Assembly (NCBI RefSeq): GCF_029212575.1
Contig: NZ_JARGPK010000021.1
Coordinates: 22,259 to 86,258 of the forward strand
Origin: Antarcticimicrobium sp.
GTDB lineage: Bacteria; Pseudomonadota; Alphaproteobacteria; Rhodobacterales; Rhodobacteraceae
Reading direction: 5' to 3'
DNA: 64,000 bases
Part shown: positions 25,825 through 34,509 of the stretch, in pieces
Numbering within the stretch: the stretch's first letter is position 1
Layout: each line of letters starts with the position of its first letter
Program-made: the position numbers and the translations under genes
Notes under the pieces: generated by a model
Database searches by the model: none
Told to the model about the DNA's origin: nothing
Seen by the model: only the letters and a program-made list of their open reading frames with translations

Positions 25825-26991
25825 ATGACCTATCAGATGACATCCGATCAGCAGGGAATCCGCGATGCCGTCCTGCGGATTTGCGAAGAGTTCGACGACG
25901 AGTTCTGGCTGAACCGGGATCGCGAAGGCGGCTTCCCGCACGAATTGCACCAGAAGCTGGCCCGCGATGGCTGGCTGGGAATCGCCATCCCCGAAGCCTA
26001 CGGCGGCGCCGGACTTGGCATTGTCGACGCTGCGATCATGATGCAGGCGATCGCAGAGTCCGGGGGCGGCAACAGCGCCGCCTCGGCGATCCATATGAAC
26101 ATCTTCGGCCTGAATCCGGTCGTCAAGTTCGGCACCGAGGACCAGAAGAAGACCTATCTTCCGCCACTGGTGGCCGGCGAGCAACGGGCCTGTTTCGGTG
26201 TCACCGAACCGACGACCGGCCTCGACACGACCAAGCTGAAAACCCGCGCCGTGCGTCAGGGCGACCGCTATGTCGTGCATGGGCAGAAGGTCTGGATTTC
26301 GACCGCCCAGGTGGCCGACAAGATCCTGCTTTTGGCGCGCACCACCCCGCTTGAAGAGGTCAAAAAACCGACCGAAGGCCTGAGCCTGTTCTACACCGAT
26401 CTTGATCGGACGTTCGTCACGGTGCGCGAGATCGAGAAGATGGGTCGCAAGTGCGTCGATTCAAACGAGCTGTTCATCGACGGGCTGCCGATCCCGGCCG
26501 AAGATCTGATCGGCGAGGAAGGTCAGGGCTTTCGCCAGATCCTGCACGGGCTGAATCCCGAAAGGGTGCTTATCGCCGCTGAAGCGGTGGGCATCGGGCG
26601 CAACGCGCTTCGGCGTGCGGCGGATTACGCCAATGAGCGTGTCGTCTTTGGCAGGCCGATCGGACAGAACCAGGGTGTGCAGCACCCGCTGGCCGCCTGC
26701 TGGGCCGAGCTGGAAGCCGCCAACCTCATGGCGATGAACGCCGGCGCGCTTTACGATGCCGGCAAGCCCTGCGGAAACGAAGCCAACGCAGGCAAATACC
26801 TAGCCGGCGAAGCGGCGGTGAAGGCGACGCAGACCGCGCAGCTTACCTTCGGCGGTTTCGGCTATGCCAAGGAATACCATGTCGAGCGGCTTGTGCGGGA
26901 AGCCATCCTGTTCCGCATCGCGCCGGTCACCCCGCAACTGGTGCTGTCGTTCATCGCGGAACATGCGCTCGGCCTGCCGAAGTCCTACTAG
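25825..26991 (+). CDS. acyl-CoA dehydrogenase, isovaleryl-type base, IAPV-tail subgroup
   Basis: ACAD of 388 residues. FGVTEPTTGLD replaces the usual TEPxxGSD, with Leu-Asp in place of Ser-Asp; the later core has VVFGRPIGQNQGVQHP. The C terminus is FRIAPVTPQLVLSF, without the MCAD-position Glu, but NPERVLIAA supplies one at the isovaleryl position. GAGGAG lies about 9 nt before the ATG. Closest relatives in the window are the 56647 ACAD and the 30232 fragment. Both intact copies lie downstream of a CaiB gene, so this subgroup probably acts on the product of a CoA-transfer reaction. Confidence 0.92.
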   Translation: MTYQMTSDQQGIRDAVLRICEEFDDEFWLNRDREGGFPHELHQKLARDGWLGIAIPEAYGGAGLGIVDAAIMMQAIAESGGGNSAASAIHMNIFGLNPVVKFGTEDQKKTYLPPLVAGEQRACFGVTEPTTGLDTTKLKTRAVRQGDRYVVHGQKVWISTAQVADKILLLARTTPLEEVKKPTEGLSLFYTDLDRTFVTVREIEKMGRKCVDSNELFIDGLPIPAEDLIGEEGQGFRQILHGLNPERVLIAAEAVGIGRNALRRAADYANERVVFGRPIGQNQGVQHPLAACWAELEAANLMAMNAGALYDAGKPCGNEANAGKYLAGEAAVKATQTAQLTFGGFGYAKEYHVERLVREAILFRIAPVTPQLVLSFIAEHALGLPKSY

Positions 26992-27014
26992 TTTAGAATA
27001 TCAAAGGAAGACCC

Positions 27015-29129
27015 ATGCGAATTGACGGAATGGATGCCATTTTCGCCCCTCGTTCTGTTGCCGTGATCGGCGCGTCGAGTGACCCCAAGCGCATCGGCGG
27101 ACGGCCGGTGGATTTTCTCATACGTCACGGGTTCGACGGCCCGATCCTGCCGATAAATCCGAAGTCGCCCGAGGTGCAGGGTTTGACGGCCTATCCGTCG
27201 ATCTCCGAGGCCCCGACGACCCCGGATCTGGCGGTGATCGCGCTGCCCGCGCCGCTGGCGGTTCAAGCGGTCGAGCAATGCGCGGCCCGCGGCGTGCGGG
27301 GGGCGGTGATCTTCAGCTCGGGGTTTTCCGAGGTTGATTCCGAAGGCGCCGCGCTTCAGGCGCGCATGGTGGATATCGCGCGCGAAGGGGGTATGCGGCT
27401 TGTCGGGCCGAACTGCCTTGGCATCGCCAATGTGCGCCACAATCTTTACGCCACCTTCACACCGGGGGTCGAAAAGCACCTGCCCAAGCCCGGCGGCGTG
27501 TCGATCGTCAGCCAGAGCGGCGCCTTCGGGTCGTATTGCATGACGCTGGTCAGGATGCGCGGACTGGGTGTGAACCTCTGGGCGACGACGGGCAATTCCT
27601 GCGACGTCGATTTCGCCGATGCGGTGGCCTATTGCGCGCAGGATGACGAAACCCGGGTAATCATGGGATACCTCGAAGGCGCGACCGACCGCGACAGGCT
27701 GGTCGAGGCCCTTGAACTGGCGCGCGCAGGGGAAAAGCCGGTGGTCATGATGAAGGTCGGCCGCAGCGCGGTCGGTGCCGAGGCCGCGCAATCGCATACC
27801 GCCTCGCTGGCGGGGTCCGACGCGGTCTATGACGCGGCCTTTCGGCAATACGGCGTCTACCGGGCGCAATCGGTCGACGAAATGTTCGATGTGACCTATG
27901 CCTGCGCCGAATCCGGTTCGATGATGCAGGGCGACCGGCTGGGTCTTGTGACGGTGTCCGGCGGCGTTGGGGTGCTGATGGCCGACGAGGCCGAGAAACT
28001 GAAACTGGACGTGCCCGCGCTTCCCGATCACGCGCAGAAAAAACTGAAAGAGGTGCTGCCTTTCGCAGGTGTCCGAAATCCGGTCGATGTGACGGCGCAG
28101 TTGGTCAACCAGATCGACCTGCTGGAAACCAACATGGATGTGTTGTTTGGCGACGGCGAAATCGACGGAGCCATCATCTTCATGTCCACGGTCGGTCTTG
28201 TCGCCGACCTGAACGAAGCCATCCGGACCGGGCTGGAGCGCATCCGCGAGAAGTTTCCCGGCCGGCCGATGCTGTTCTGTTCGCTGACCGAACCCGAGGG
28301 TCGTGCTGCATATGAAAAGTCGGGGTTCATCGTGTTCGAGGAACCGACCCGCGCGGTCCGTGCGATGGCCGCATTGCGCTATTTCGCCAGGTCCTTCGCT
28401 CGGGCCGGCGAACATGACCCGATACCCGAACTGTCCGACCTGTCGCCGTTGCCGGACGGCATGGTGAACGAGATCGAGGCCAAGGCGCTGCTTGCCGAGG
28501 CCGGCATCGGGATCGTGCGCGAAACCCTGGCCAGGACTCCGGAGGCGGCAGCCGAGGCGGCGCAGGAGATGGGCTTTCCGATCGTGTTGAAGATCGCCTC
28601 GCCCGACATCCTGCATAAATCCGATATCGGTGGCGTGGCGCTGAACCTGCGCTCGGTCGAAGAGGTCCGCTCTGCCGGGGCGCGCATTCTGGAACTGGCG
28701 TCCGAGAAAGCGCCCGATGCGCGAATCGACGGTCTGGTCGTGGCGGAACAGGCAGCACCTGGGCTGGAGGCCATACTGGGTGTGACCCAGGATCCGGCGT
28801 TCGGCCCGGTGGTCATGTTCGGTCTGGGCGGCGTGCTGGTCGAGGCGCTGGGAGACGTGTCCTTCCGGGTTGCTCCTTTCGGTCCCGCCGAAGCGCGCCG
28901 CATGATCGACGAAATCCACGGTCGAAAACTGCTGGACGCATTCCGGGGGGCGCCCGAACGCGACATCGGCGCGCTCGCCGACGCCCTTGCGCGCCTGTCG
29001 GCCTTTGCCGCCTATCACGGGGCAGCGCTTGAGACCATTGATGTGAACCCGTTGATCGTCGGGCCCAGTGGCCAGGGCGCCGTGGCCGCTGATGGCGTAA
29101 TCATCCCCACAAAGCGAGGCGGCCACTGA
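27015..29129 (+). CDS. acyl-CoA ligase (ADP-forming), fused alpha-beta
   Basis: A 704-residue fusion of CoA-binding, ligase and ATP-grasp domains. VAVIGASSDPKRIGG is at residues 15-29, the phospho-His motif AQSHTASLAG near 258, LHKSDIGGVALNL near 534, and the metal site IDVNPLI near 677. AAGGA precedes the ATG. Standard length for the one-chain acetate-CoA ligase (ADP-forming) group. It is 23 nt after the ACAD, and it could either load CoA on the substrate or recover ATP from an end-product acyl-CoA. Substrate unknown. Confidence 0.92.
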   Translation: MRIDGMDAIFAPRSVAVIGASSDPKRIGGRPVDFLIRHGFDGPILPINPKSPEVQGLTAYPSISEAPTTPDLAVIALPAPLAVQAVEQCAARGVRGAVIFSSGFSEVDSEGAALQARMVDIAREGGMRLVGPNCLGIANVRHNLYATFTPGVEKHLPKPGGVSIVSQSGAFGSYCMTLVRMRGLGVNLWATTGNSCDVDFADAVAYCAQDDETRVIMGYLEGATDRDRLVEALELARAGEKPVVMMKVGRSAVGAEAAQSHTASLAGSDAVYDAAFRQYGVYRAQSVDEMFDVTYACAESGSMMQGDRLGLVTVSGGVGVLMADEAEKLKLDVPALPDHAQKKLKEVLPFAGVRNPVDVTAQLVNQIDLLETNMDVLFGDGEIDGAIIFMSTVGLVADLNEAIRTGLERIREKFPGRPMLFCSLTEPEGRAAYEKSGFIVFEEPTRAVRAMAALRYFARSFARAGEHDPIPELSDLSPLPDGMVNEIEAKALLAEAGIGIVRETLARTPEAAAEAAQEMGFPIVLKIASPDILHKSDIGGVALNLRSVEEVRSAGARILELASEKAPDARIDGLVVAEQAAPGLEAILGVTQDPAFGPVVMFGLGGVLVEALGDVSFRVAPFGPAEARRMIDEIHGRKLLDAFRGAPERDIGALADALARLSAFAAYHGAALETIDVNPLIVGPSGQGAVAADGVIIPTKRGGH

Positions 29130-29195
29130 CAAACGAGCCCGACATCTTCCCGATCCCCTGACAGCTGCGGCGAGCCTTCTGCGATTTTCTAACAG

Positions 29196-29249
29196 TTGAC
29201 AGAAACCACATACGCGGCCATTTTGCTTTCGGAATACTGTTCATATAAT
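29196..29249 (+). promoter_or_regulatory. promoter region of the second IclR gene
   Basis: A perfect -35 TTGACA at 29196-29201 is followed 17 nt later by CATTTT (29219-29224, weak -10). A perfect -10 TATAAT at 29244-29249 has only a weak TTG-type -35 partner (29223-29228). The two may be alternative promoters. The near-palindrome at 29207-29216 falls inside the spacer of the first. Confidence 0.5.
29207..29216. promoter_or_regulatory. putative operator, CACATACGCG
   Basis: Two mismatches from CACATATGTG, but it shares the 12-mer context AAACCACATACG with the site at 6849. It lies between TTGACA and the proposed -10 of the IclR promoter, where a bound repressor would block polymerase. Confidence 0.35.
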
Positions 29250-29268
29250 AGTATGCTGGGAGGGGATC

Positions 29269-30072
29269 ATGGAAGACGCGCATCAGACGCTGGCGAAGAC
29301 CGGCGGGGACCACATCGTGAAATCAGTCGCCCGCACCTGTGAAACGTTGGTGTATTTCGACGAGGTGCGACGGCCGCTATCGGTCGTGGAAGTATCCAAG
29401 AAACTGGGGTATCCGCAATCGAGTACCTCGGCGCTCTTGAAGAGCATGGTCAGCCTCGGCTTCCTGACACACGATGCCCGAAACAAGAACTACTTCCCCA
29501 CGGAACGCGTCCCTCTTCTGGGCTCATGGATGAACCCGGATCTGTTCGGCGAAGGCATCATCCAGCGGTTGCTCAAGGCGATCGCGCAACGGACGCAACA
29601 TGTCGTTGTCCTGGGAACAAAGAACGGTGACGAAGCCGAGTATGTCCAAGTAATCCGTCCGAAGAAGTCACCGATCCACCACATTTCACTCGGTACGCGA
29701 CGTCCGCTGGGGACTTCGGGGGTGGGGCGGGTTCTGATGAGCCGCTTCAGCGATGAAGAAGTGTGCCGCCTGTTACGAAAGATCAATGCTTATCGTGCGC
29801 CCGACAAACCGGCGGTGGACGTGAAGGCCTTCGTCGCCTCGTTGGCCGAGACCCGTGCCAAGGGGTACTATCTTTCCACCGATCAAGTCGTCAAAGGCGC
29901 CGGATTGATCTCCATGCCTTTTCCCAGCCACCAGAGTTCCCGCCTTTTTGCCGTCGGGGTTGGTGCCACAACGGATGTCATCCAGCGATCCGAGAACGAG
30001 ATTGTTAGGATCATGCGTGAAGAAATTGTTCGGCATCTGGGAAAGAAAGGTCATGATCCTAGAGTCTGTTGA
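29269..30072 (+). CDS. IclR-family transcriptional regulator
   Basis: A 267-residue IclR protein: winged helix-turn-helix at about 15-75 (LSVVEVSKKLGYPQSSTSALLKS) and an effector domain with GTRRPLGTSGVGRVLMSRF, then GYYLSTDQVVKGAGLISMPF near the ligand pocket. GGGAGGGG precedes the ATG. The last residues (HDPRVC) end at the edge of a scarred region and may be a slightly altered tail. It is probably autoregulated through the 29207 site and may be the regulator that recognises the CACATATGTG family, but this is untested. Confidence 0.92.
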   Translation: MEDAHQTLAKTGGDHIVKSVARTCETLVYFDEVRRPLSVVEVSKKLGYPQSSTSALLKSMVSLGFLTHDARNKNYFPTERVPLLGSWMNPDLFGEGIIQRLLKAIAQRTQHVVVLGTKNGDEAEYVQVIRPKKSPIHHISLGTRRPLGTSGVGRVLMSRFSDEEVCRLLRKINAYRAPDKPAVDVKAFVASLAETRAKGYYLSTDQVVKGAGLISMPFPSHQSSRLFAVGVGATTDVIQRSENEIVRIMREEIVRHLGKKGHDPRVC

Positions 30073-30126
30073 ACATCGGGATCCCCACCCGTCGTGATTT
30101 TTGTGCCCCCCTGGCAAAAGAGTAGG

Positions 30127-30144
30127 TTCTGACCCTGGTCAGAA
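30127..30144. repeat. perfect hyphenated palindrome
   Basis: TTCTGACC and GGTCAGAA separated by CT, 54 nt after the IclR stop. No T-tract follows, so an operator, a recombination-type site or a factor-assisted terminator are all possible. Confidence 0.5.
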
Positions 30145-30231
30145 TCGGTAACCCACTGGCGCTGGCTTTTTGCAAAGTCAGGGTAAATTGACGGCAGCGG
30201 GTTGCAGTGGTCCCATGAGGCAGGCACCGGC

Positions 30232-30575
30232 CTTTTCGCGCGAGCGCGTCGTCTTCGGTCGTCCGATCAGTCAGAACCAGTCTATCCAGCGTCCGCTCGC
30301 TTCGGTGTGGATGCGTCTTCAGTTCCGCCGCGCTTTACGTTCAGAACAGGCTCCGCGGGCTCCAGGCCAATACCGCGCGCACCCTAGCAGGATCGGCAGC
30401 CTACGAAGCGGCGTTCCGGGCGGTGCGCACCCATGGCGGCTTTGGCTTCGCGCAGGAATACCACGTCGAGCGCTACTTTCGCGAAAGCGTGCTGAACTTC
30501 ATCGCGCCGGTCAGCGAGGAACTGATCTTCTCTTACGTGGCCGAGAAAGCGCCGGGGATGTCCAAGTCCTGTTGA
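30232..30575 (+). pseudogene. 3' fragment of an acyl-CoA dehydrogenase, frameshifted
   Basis: Nearly identical at DNA level to the 3' end of the ACAD at 56647-57810 (from about 57444). It starts abruptly at codons for a RERVVFGRPI segment. Then about 28 nt of the parent are replaced by 5 nt after the MRLQ codons (net loss 23 nt, frameshift). It resumes in frame with TLAGSAAYEAAF and runs to a stop at 30573-30575, ending MSKSC where the parent has MPKSY. No start codon or first 265 residues. A relic of a recent copy event, probably silent. Confidence 0.9.
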
Positions 30576-30623
30576 CGCTTGATTAACGCGTGGCTGTCGC
30601 TGCGGCTTCGGTTGGCGCAATAG

Positions 30624-30633
30624 CATATATGTG
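30624..30633. promoter_or_regulatory. putative operator, CATATATGTG
   Basis: One mismatch from CACATATGTG. Read on the minus strand the flank gives ATCG before CACATATATG, matching the flank of the 14103 site. It lies 189 bp upstream of dctP, in the presumed promoter region of the long operon. Confidence 0.4.
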
Positions 30634-30821
30634 CGATCTGGTGACCGCATCGGAGTGGGCACCGCTTCCGCATTGACCGGGCCGCGTGCCGTGTGGTTGC
30701 GTCGAACCAGGAAGGCCGACCTGCGGACGGGCCACGAAACGGTCCATGAGGCACCCGCCGAAACACTACGAGAGGGGCCGGGTTCGGGAAGCGTCGGCCG
30801 ACGCAGGGAGGGAGAATTACG

Positions 30822-31865
30822 ATGACCGTATTGAACGGACTGGATCGGCTTGCCGCAGGCGCGGCGCTGATAATTGCGGGTGCGCTGGCGCCGCAGGTGG
30901 CCTTGGCCGAGACAACCCTCAAGGTGGCGGACACTTTTCCGCCGGGCCACTACATCGTCGAAACCGGCACCGAATACTGGATGGAGCGGGTGACCGAACT
31001 GACCGACGGTGAGGTCAAGTTCCAGTATTTCGGCGCCGGGCAGATGGGCTCGCTTCGCGACATGTTCTCGATGGTGCAATCGGGCGTGGTGGACATAGGC
31101 TATGTTCCACCGGCCTATAACGGAGGCACGATGCCGCTGGCCGGTGTGCACACGCTGCCGGGTCTGTTCTCGCAAAGTACGGTCGGCACGCCGGCTTTCT
31201 ACGATACGGTGACCTCGGGGCCGATCCTGGAGAACGATTTCCTGAATAACGGGATGCGCCCCCTCTGGGGCGTGATGACCTCCACCTACAACCTCTTCAC
31301 CCGTGGCAAGGAGATTGACGGCCTGGAGGATATCAAGGGGCTCAAGTTGAAGATCATCGCTGGCAACATGTCGGAATCGATCAAGGCTCTGGGCGGCGCT
31401 CCGGTGGATATTCCCAGCCCCGAAACCTATCAGGCGATCCGTACCGGTACGGTTGACGGCGCGATCTTCCCGACCACGAGCGTCTATTCCTACAAGCTCG
31501 ACGAGGTGATCGACACCGCTGTGCTAGGGCTGGATGTCTTCGTGTACTGGGCACCTTACGTGATCCGCGAAGAAGTCTGGCAAGGGCTTGCGCCCGAGTA
31601 TCAGGAGGCCATGCAGCAGGCGGCGCAGGAGGCGATGCAGCGCGTCGCCGAGGAAACCGACCGCTCGGCAGCCGAACTCGAAAACAAGATGCGCGAAAGC
31701 GGCATCGAAGTCATCGTTCTCGACGAAGCGCAGCGCGAACAGGTCAAGGCGGCCACGGCGCCGGTCTTCGATGCCTGGATCGCCGGCGTCGAAGAGCGTG
31801 GCATGCCCGGCGCCGAGGTGTTGGAGGCTTTTCGCGCGAATATCGAAAAGCACCAGAAGCAGTAA
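30822..31865 (+). CDS. dctP: TRAP transporter solute-binding protein DctP
   Basis: Periplasmic DctP-type protein of 347 residues. A Sec signal peptide (hydrophobic GAALIIAGALA, cleavage near ALAE at residue 29) is followed by ADTFPPGHYI, FGAGQMGS and a C-terminal helix rich in Glu. In the GLK-x-R segment that carries the carboxylate-binding Arg in DctP proteins, this one has GLKLKI, with Lys. GGGAGG lies about 9 nt before the ATG. First gene of an 11-gene run. The GHYI motif is shared with the 51306 protein, so the two form a related pair. Confidence 0.92.
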   Translation: MTVLNGLDRLAAGAALIIAGALAPQVALAETTLKVADTFPPGHYIVETGTEYWMERVTELTDGEVKFQYFGAGQMGSLRDMFSMVQSGVVDIGYVPPAYNGGTMPLAGVHTLPGLFSQSTVGTPAFYDTVTSGPILENDFLNNGMRPLWGVMTSTYNLFTRGKEIDGLEDIKGLKLKIIAGNMSESIKALGGAPVDIPSPETYQAIRTGTVDGAIFPTTSVYSYKLDEVIDTAVLGLDVFVYWAPYVIREEVWQGLAPEYQEAMQQAAQEAMQRVAEETDRSAAELENKMRESGIEVIVLDEAQREQVKAATAPVFDAWIAGVEERGMPGAEVLEAFRANIEKHQKQ

Positions 31866-31877
31866 GGCTGCGCGACC

Positions 31878-32447
31878 GTGCCCCCGCATGATCGTGATCC
31901 CGAAGGGGACGCCGTGCCGCCGCCGAAGGCTGGATTGCACGGCCCTCTTGGCCGCGCGATGGACCGGGTGGACACCTGGGCGAGCTGGCTGTCGCGCGTG
32001 GCGATGATGATCATGCTGGCGCTGATCCTCATCCAGGTCTTCACCCGCTATGTCCTGAACGACCCGATCAAGGGCGTCATAGGGGCCACCGAACTTTATC
32101 TGATGCCCATAATCGTGTTCGGAAGCCTGAGCTATCTTGAGATGCACGATGGCCATGTGCGGGTGGGGATCCTGTTCGAGGCGCTTCCAGACAAGCTGCG
32201 CACCGGTCTCGACGTGGTTCTGCGTCTGGTGGCGGCCGCGTTTTTCGCGCTGGTGTGCTACGGTGCCTCGCGTGAGGCGCTCAAGGCGTGGGATTTCGGG
32301 TATCGCACTTCGGGCGACATCGACGCGCCGCTCGTCACCGCCCTCGTGATCGCGCCGATCGGCTGCCTGCTGATTGTCCTGCGGCTTCTCGTGAACGTGG
32401 CGGGCGACGTGCAGCGGCTCCGCGACACCACGGATCGGACGGTCTGA
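31878..32447 (+). CDS. dctQ: TRAP transporter small permease DctQ
   Basis: A 189-residue four-helix membrane subunit. After a Pro-rich cytoplasmic start, hydrophobic segments lie at roughly 38-60, 68-88, 108-130 and 145-168; QVFTRYVLND in the first loop is the DctQ signature. The start is uncertain: GTG 31878 (AAGG upstream) or ATG 31959 just before the first helix. It lies 12 nt after dctP and 2 nt before dctM. Confidence 0.87.
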   Translation: MPPHDRDPEGDAVPPPKAGLHGPLGRAMDRVDTWASWLSRVAMMIMLALILIQVFTRYVLNDPIKGVIGATELYLMPIIVFGSLSYLEMHDGHVRVGILFEALPDKLRTGLDVVLRLVAAAFFALVCYGASREALKAWDFGYRTSGDIDAPLVTALVIAPIGCLLIVLRLLVNVAGDVQRLRDTTDRTV

Positions 32448-32449
32448 AC

Positions 32450-33739
32450 ATGGAATATCTCGCACCCGTGTCCGTCCTGCTGGCGGGACTTCTCGTCGTC
32501 GGGATGCCGATTGGCTTCGCTATGGGCATCGCCGGCACTGTGGGGCTTTATCTGATCGGCGGGCTCAATCTTGTGCTCGGGATCCTGTCGGTCGCCCCCT
32601 ATCGCAACACAGCCTCCTGGTTGCTGACTGCCATACCGCTCTTCATCCTTATGGCCGAGATCCTTTCGGCCAGCCGGATCTCGTCGGACATGTTCCGCGC
32701 CGCCAACAAGTGGGTCGGGCATCTGCCGGGCGGGCTGGCTGTGGCGACGGTGTTCACCAGCGCAGGTTTCGGTGCCGTGTCTGGCTCGTCGACCGCCGCC
32801 ACCGCGACAATGGCCCGCACCGTCGCGCCGGAGGCCAATAAATACGGCTATGACCGTGGTATGATCGTGGGCACGGTGGCGGCAGCCGGCACGCTGTCGA
32901 TCATGATTCCGCCGTCGGTGGTGCTCATGGTCTACGGCATTATCACCGAAACCTCTATCGGCGGGCTCTTCATCGCCGGCATCGTGCCCGGACTCATCAC
33001 CGCGCTGTCCTTTGCCGCCATCACCATGGCCTGGGCGGGGCTGAACCCAAATCTTGCGCCGCCGGTGCAAAGCCACAGCTGGCGAGAGCGCGTCCTGTCG
33101 CTGCGTGAGCTCTGGCCGGTGATCGTGCTGTTCGTGTTTGTGGTCGCCGGAATCTATTCCGGCGCCGTCACCGTCACCGAAGCTGCGGCGGTAGGCTGTT
33201 TCGGCGCGATCCTGATCGCCGCCGTGATGCTGCGGCGCATGGGCTGGCGCGACTTCATGGACGCGCTTGAACGCACCACCCGCCCCACGGCAATGATCTT
33301 TACCATCATCATCGGGGCCCATATCTTCGGTTATTTCGTTACCCTCACGATGGCGCCGCAGGCGCTGGTCTCCTACGTGCAGGGGCTGGAGATCAGTCCG
33401 GGAATGGTGATCCTCATTCTGATCGTGATCTACGTGCTGCTGGGTTGCGTCATGGATCAGCTGGCGATCCTGATCCTGACCATGCCGATCGTCTTTCCGA
33501 TGGTCATGGAACTCGGGTACTCGCCGATCTGGTTTGGCATCCTCATCACCAAGACCGTCGAGATCGGGCTGATCACGCCGCCCATCGGGATGAACGTATT
33601 CGTCGCCAGCTCGATCGCCGGGGTGCCGCTCAAACGAGTCTTTGTGGGCGTGCTGCCCTTCGTTCTGGCAGAGTTCGCGGTTCTGGCGATGATCGCGTTC
33701 TTCCCTGAAATCGTAACCGCGTTCTCGGGCGAGTATTAG
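32450..33739 (+). CDS. dctM: TRAP transporter large permease DctM
   Basis: A 429-residue, about 12-helix membrane subunit that carries the substrate with sodium or proton. GAVSGSSTAATATM and IMIPPSVVLMVYG segments, and the C-terminal ITPPIGMNVFV motif, are standard for DctM. The open frame starts upstream but ATG 32450 follows the dctQ stop by 2 nt and begins the conserved N terminus. The substrate should be the acid processed by the ten enzymes and ligases downstream. Confidence 0.93.
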   Translation: MEYLAPVSVLLAGLLVVGMPIGFAMGIAGTVGLYLIGGLNLVLGILSVAPYRNTASWLLTAIPLFILMAEILSASRISSDMFRAANKWVGHLPGGLAVATVFTSAGFGAVSGSSTAATATMARTVAPEANKYGYDRGMIVGTVAAAGTLSIMIPPSVVLMVYGIITETSIGGLFIAGIVPGLITALSFAAITMAWAGLNPNLAPPVQSHSWRERVLSLRELWPVIVLFVFVVAGIYSGAVTVTEAAAVGCFGAILIAAVMLRRMGWRDFMDALERTTRPTAMIFTIIIGAHIFGYFVTLTMAPQALVSYVQGLEISPGMVILILIVIYVLLGCVMDQLAILILTMPIVFPMVMELGYSPIWFGILITKTVEIGLITPPIGMNVFVASSIAGVPLKRVFVGVLPFVLAEFAVLAMIAFFPEIVTAFSGEY

Positions 33740-33759
33740 ACAATGCAAAGGAGCAGAAA

Positions 33760-34509
33760 GTGGAACTGGGACTGAAGGACAAGGTGGCAATCATCACCGG
33801 GTCGGGCCGCGGGATCGGCGCGGTGACAGCGCGCGCGCTGGCCGAGGAAGGGGCGAAGGTGGTGATCACCGATATCGACCCGGAAACCACTGAAGCGACC
33901 CGCGCCGCGTTTGCCGCCGACGGTTACGCGGCGATCGGCGCCGTCTGCGACGTCACCGACGAGACACAGGTCAACGCGCTCGTCGCGCGCACGATCGAGG
34001 AATTCGGGGCGGTCCATATCCTTGTGAACAACGCCGGCTTTCCGCGCGACAACTACATCACCAAGATGCCGGAGCAAGATTGGGATGCCGTGGTGGGCGT
34101 GATCCTGAAAGGTGCCTACAACTGCTCGCGTGCCGTGGTGCCGCATTTCATGGAGCAGAACTGGGGCCGGGTGATCAATATCTCGTCGCGCGCCTATCTC
34201 GGCAATCCGGGGCAGACCAACTATGCGGCGGCCAAGGCCGGCATCATCGGCTTTACCCGGGCGCTTGGGATGGAGCAGGGGCGCTTCAACGTCACTGTCA
34301 ACGCCATCGCGCCGGGTTTCATCGCCACCGACATGATCGAGGCGCTTCCGAACTATGACCGGATCAAGTCGCGCGCGCTGGCGATGAACACCGTGCCGCG
34401 TCTGGGCAACGAGCGCGACATCGCCAACGGCGTGGTGTTCCTGGCCTCGGATGCGGCGGAATACATCTCGGGTGAGACGCTGCACATCACCGGGGGCCGA
34501 TATGGCTGA
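33760..34509 (+). CDS. SDR-family oxidoreductase, FabG-like
   Basis: A 249-residue classical SDR. ITGSGRGIG at residues 11-19, NNAG near 90, NISSRAYL with the catalytic Ser, and YAAAKAG (Tyr-x3-Lys). GTG start with AAGGAG 6 nt upstream. It follows the TRAP genes and overlaps the next ACAD gene by 8 nt. Probably oxidises a beta-hydroxyacyl-CoA produced by the MaoC hydratase of this operon; NAD versus NADP cannot be decided. Confidence 0.92.
   Translation: MELGLKDKVAIITGSGRGIGAVTARALAEEGAKVVITDIDPETTEATRAAFAADGYAAIGAVCDVTDETQVNALVARTIEEFGAVHILVNNAGFPRDNYITKMPEQDWDAVVGVILKGAYNCSRAVVPHFMEQNWGRVINISSRAYLGNPGQTNYAAAKAGIIGFTRALGMEQGRFNVTVNAIAPGFIATDMIEALPNYDRIKSRALAMNTVPRLGNERDIANGVVFLASDAAEYISGETLHITGGRYG

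Larger units (their letters stand above)
30073..30821. other. scar region: palindrome, ACAD fragment, promoter area of TRAP operon
   Basis: 749 bp without an intact gene. It holds an 18-bp hyphenated palindrome (30127-30144), a decayed ACAD 3' end (30232-30575), and about 245 bp upstream of dctP with a near-palindrome at 30624. No transposase or obvious IS end was found. Confidence 0.7.

Noticed and set aside
24721..26280. 519-residue minus-strand ORF across CaiB and ACAD
   Set aside because: Spans two convincing plus-strand genes and the gap between them; no domain.
26988..29132. 714-residue antisense ORF covering the whole fused ADP-forming ligase gene
   Set aside because: Arg/His-rich, no recognisable domain, and fully explained by high-GC codon bias on the strand opposite a well-supported gene.
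30170..30586. 138-residue ORF as a real gene
   Set aside because: It joins the ACAD fragment to an out-of-frame reading after the deletion; the DNA match to 57444-57810 shows it is a frameshifted relic.
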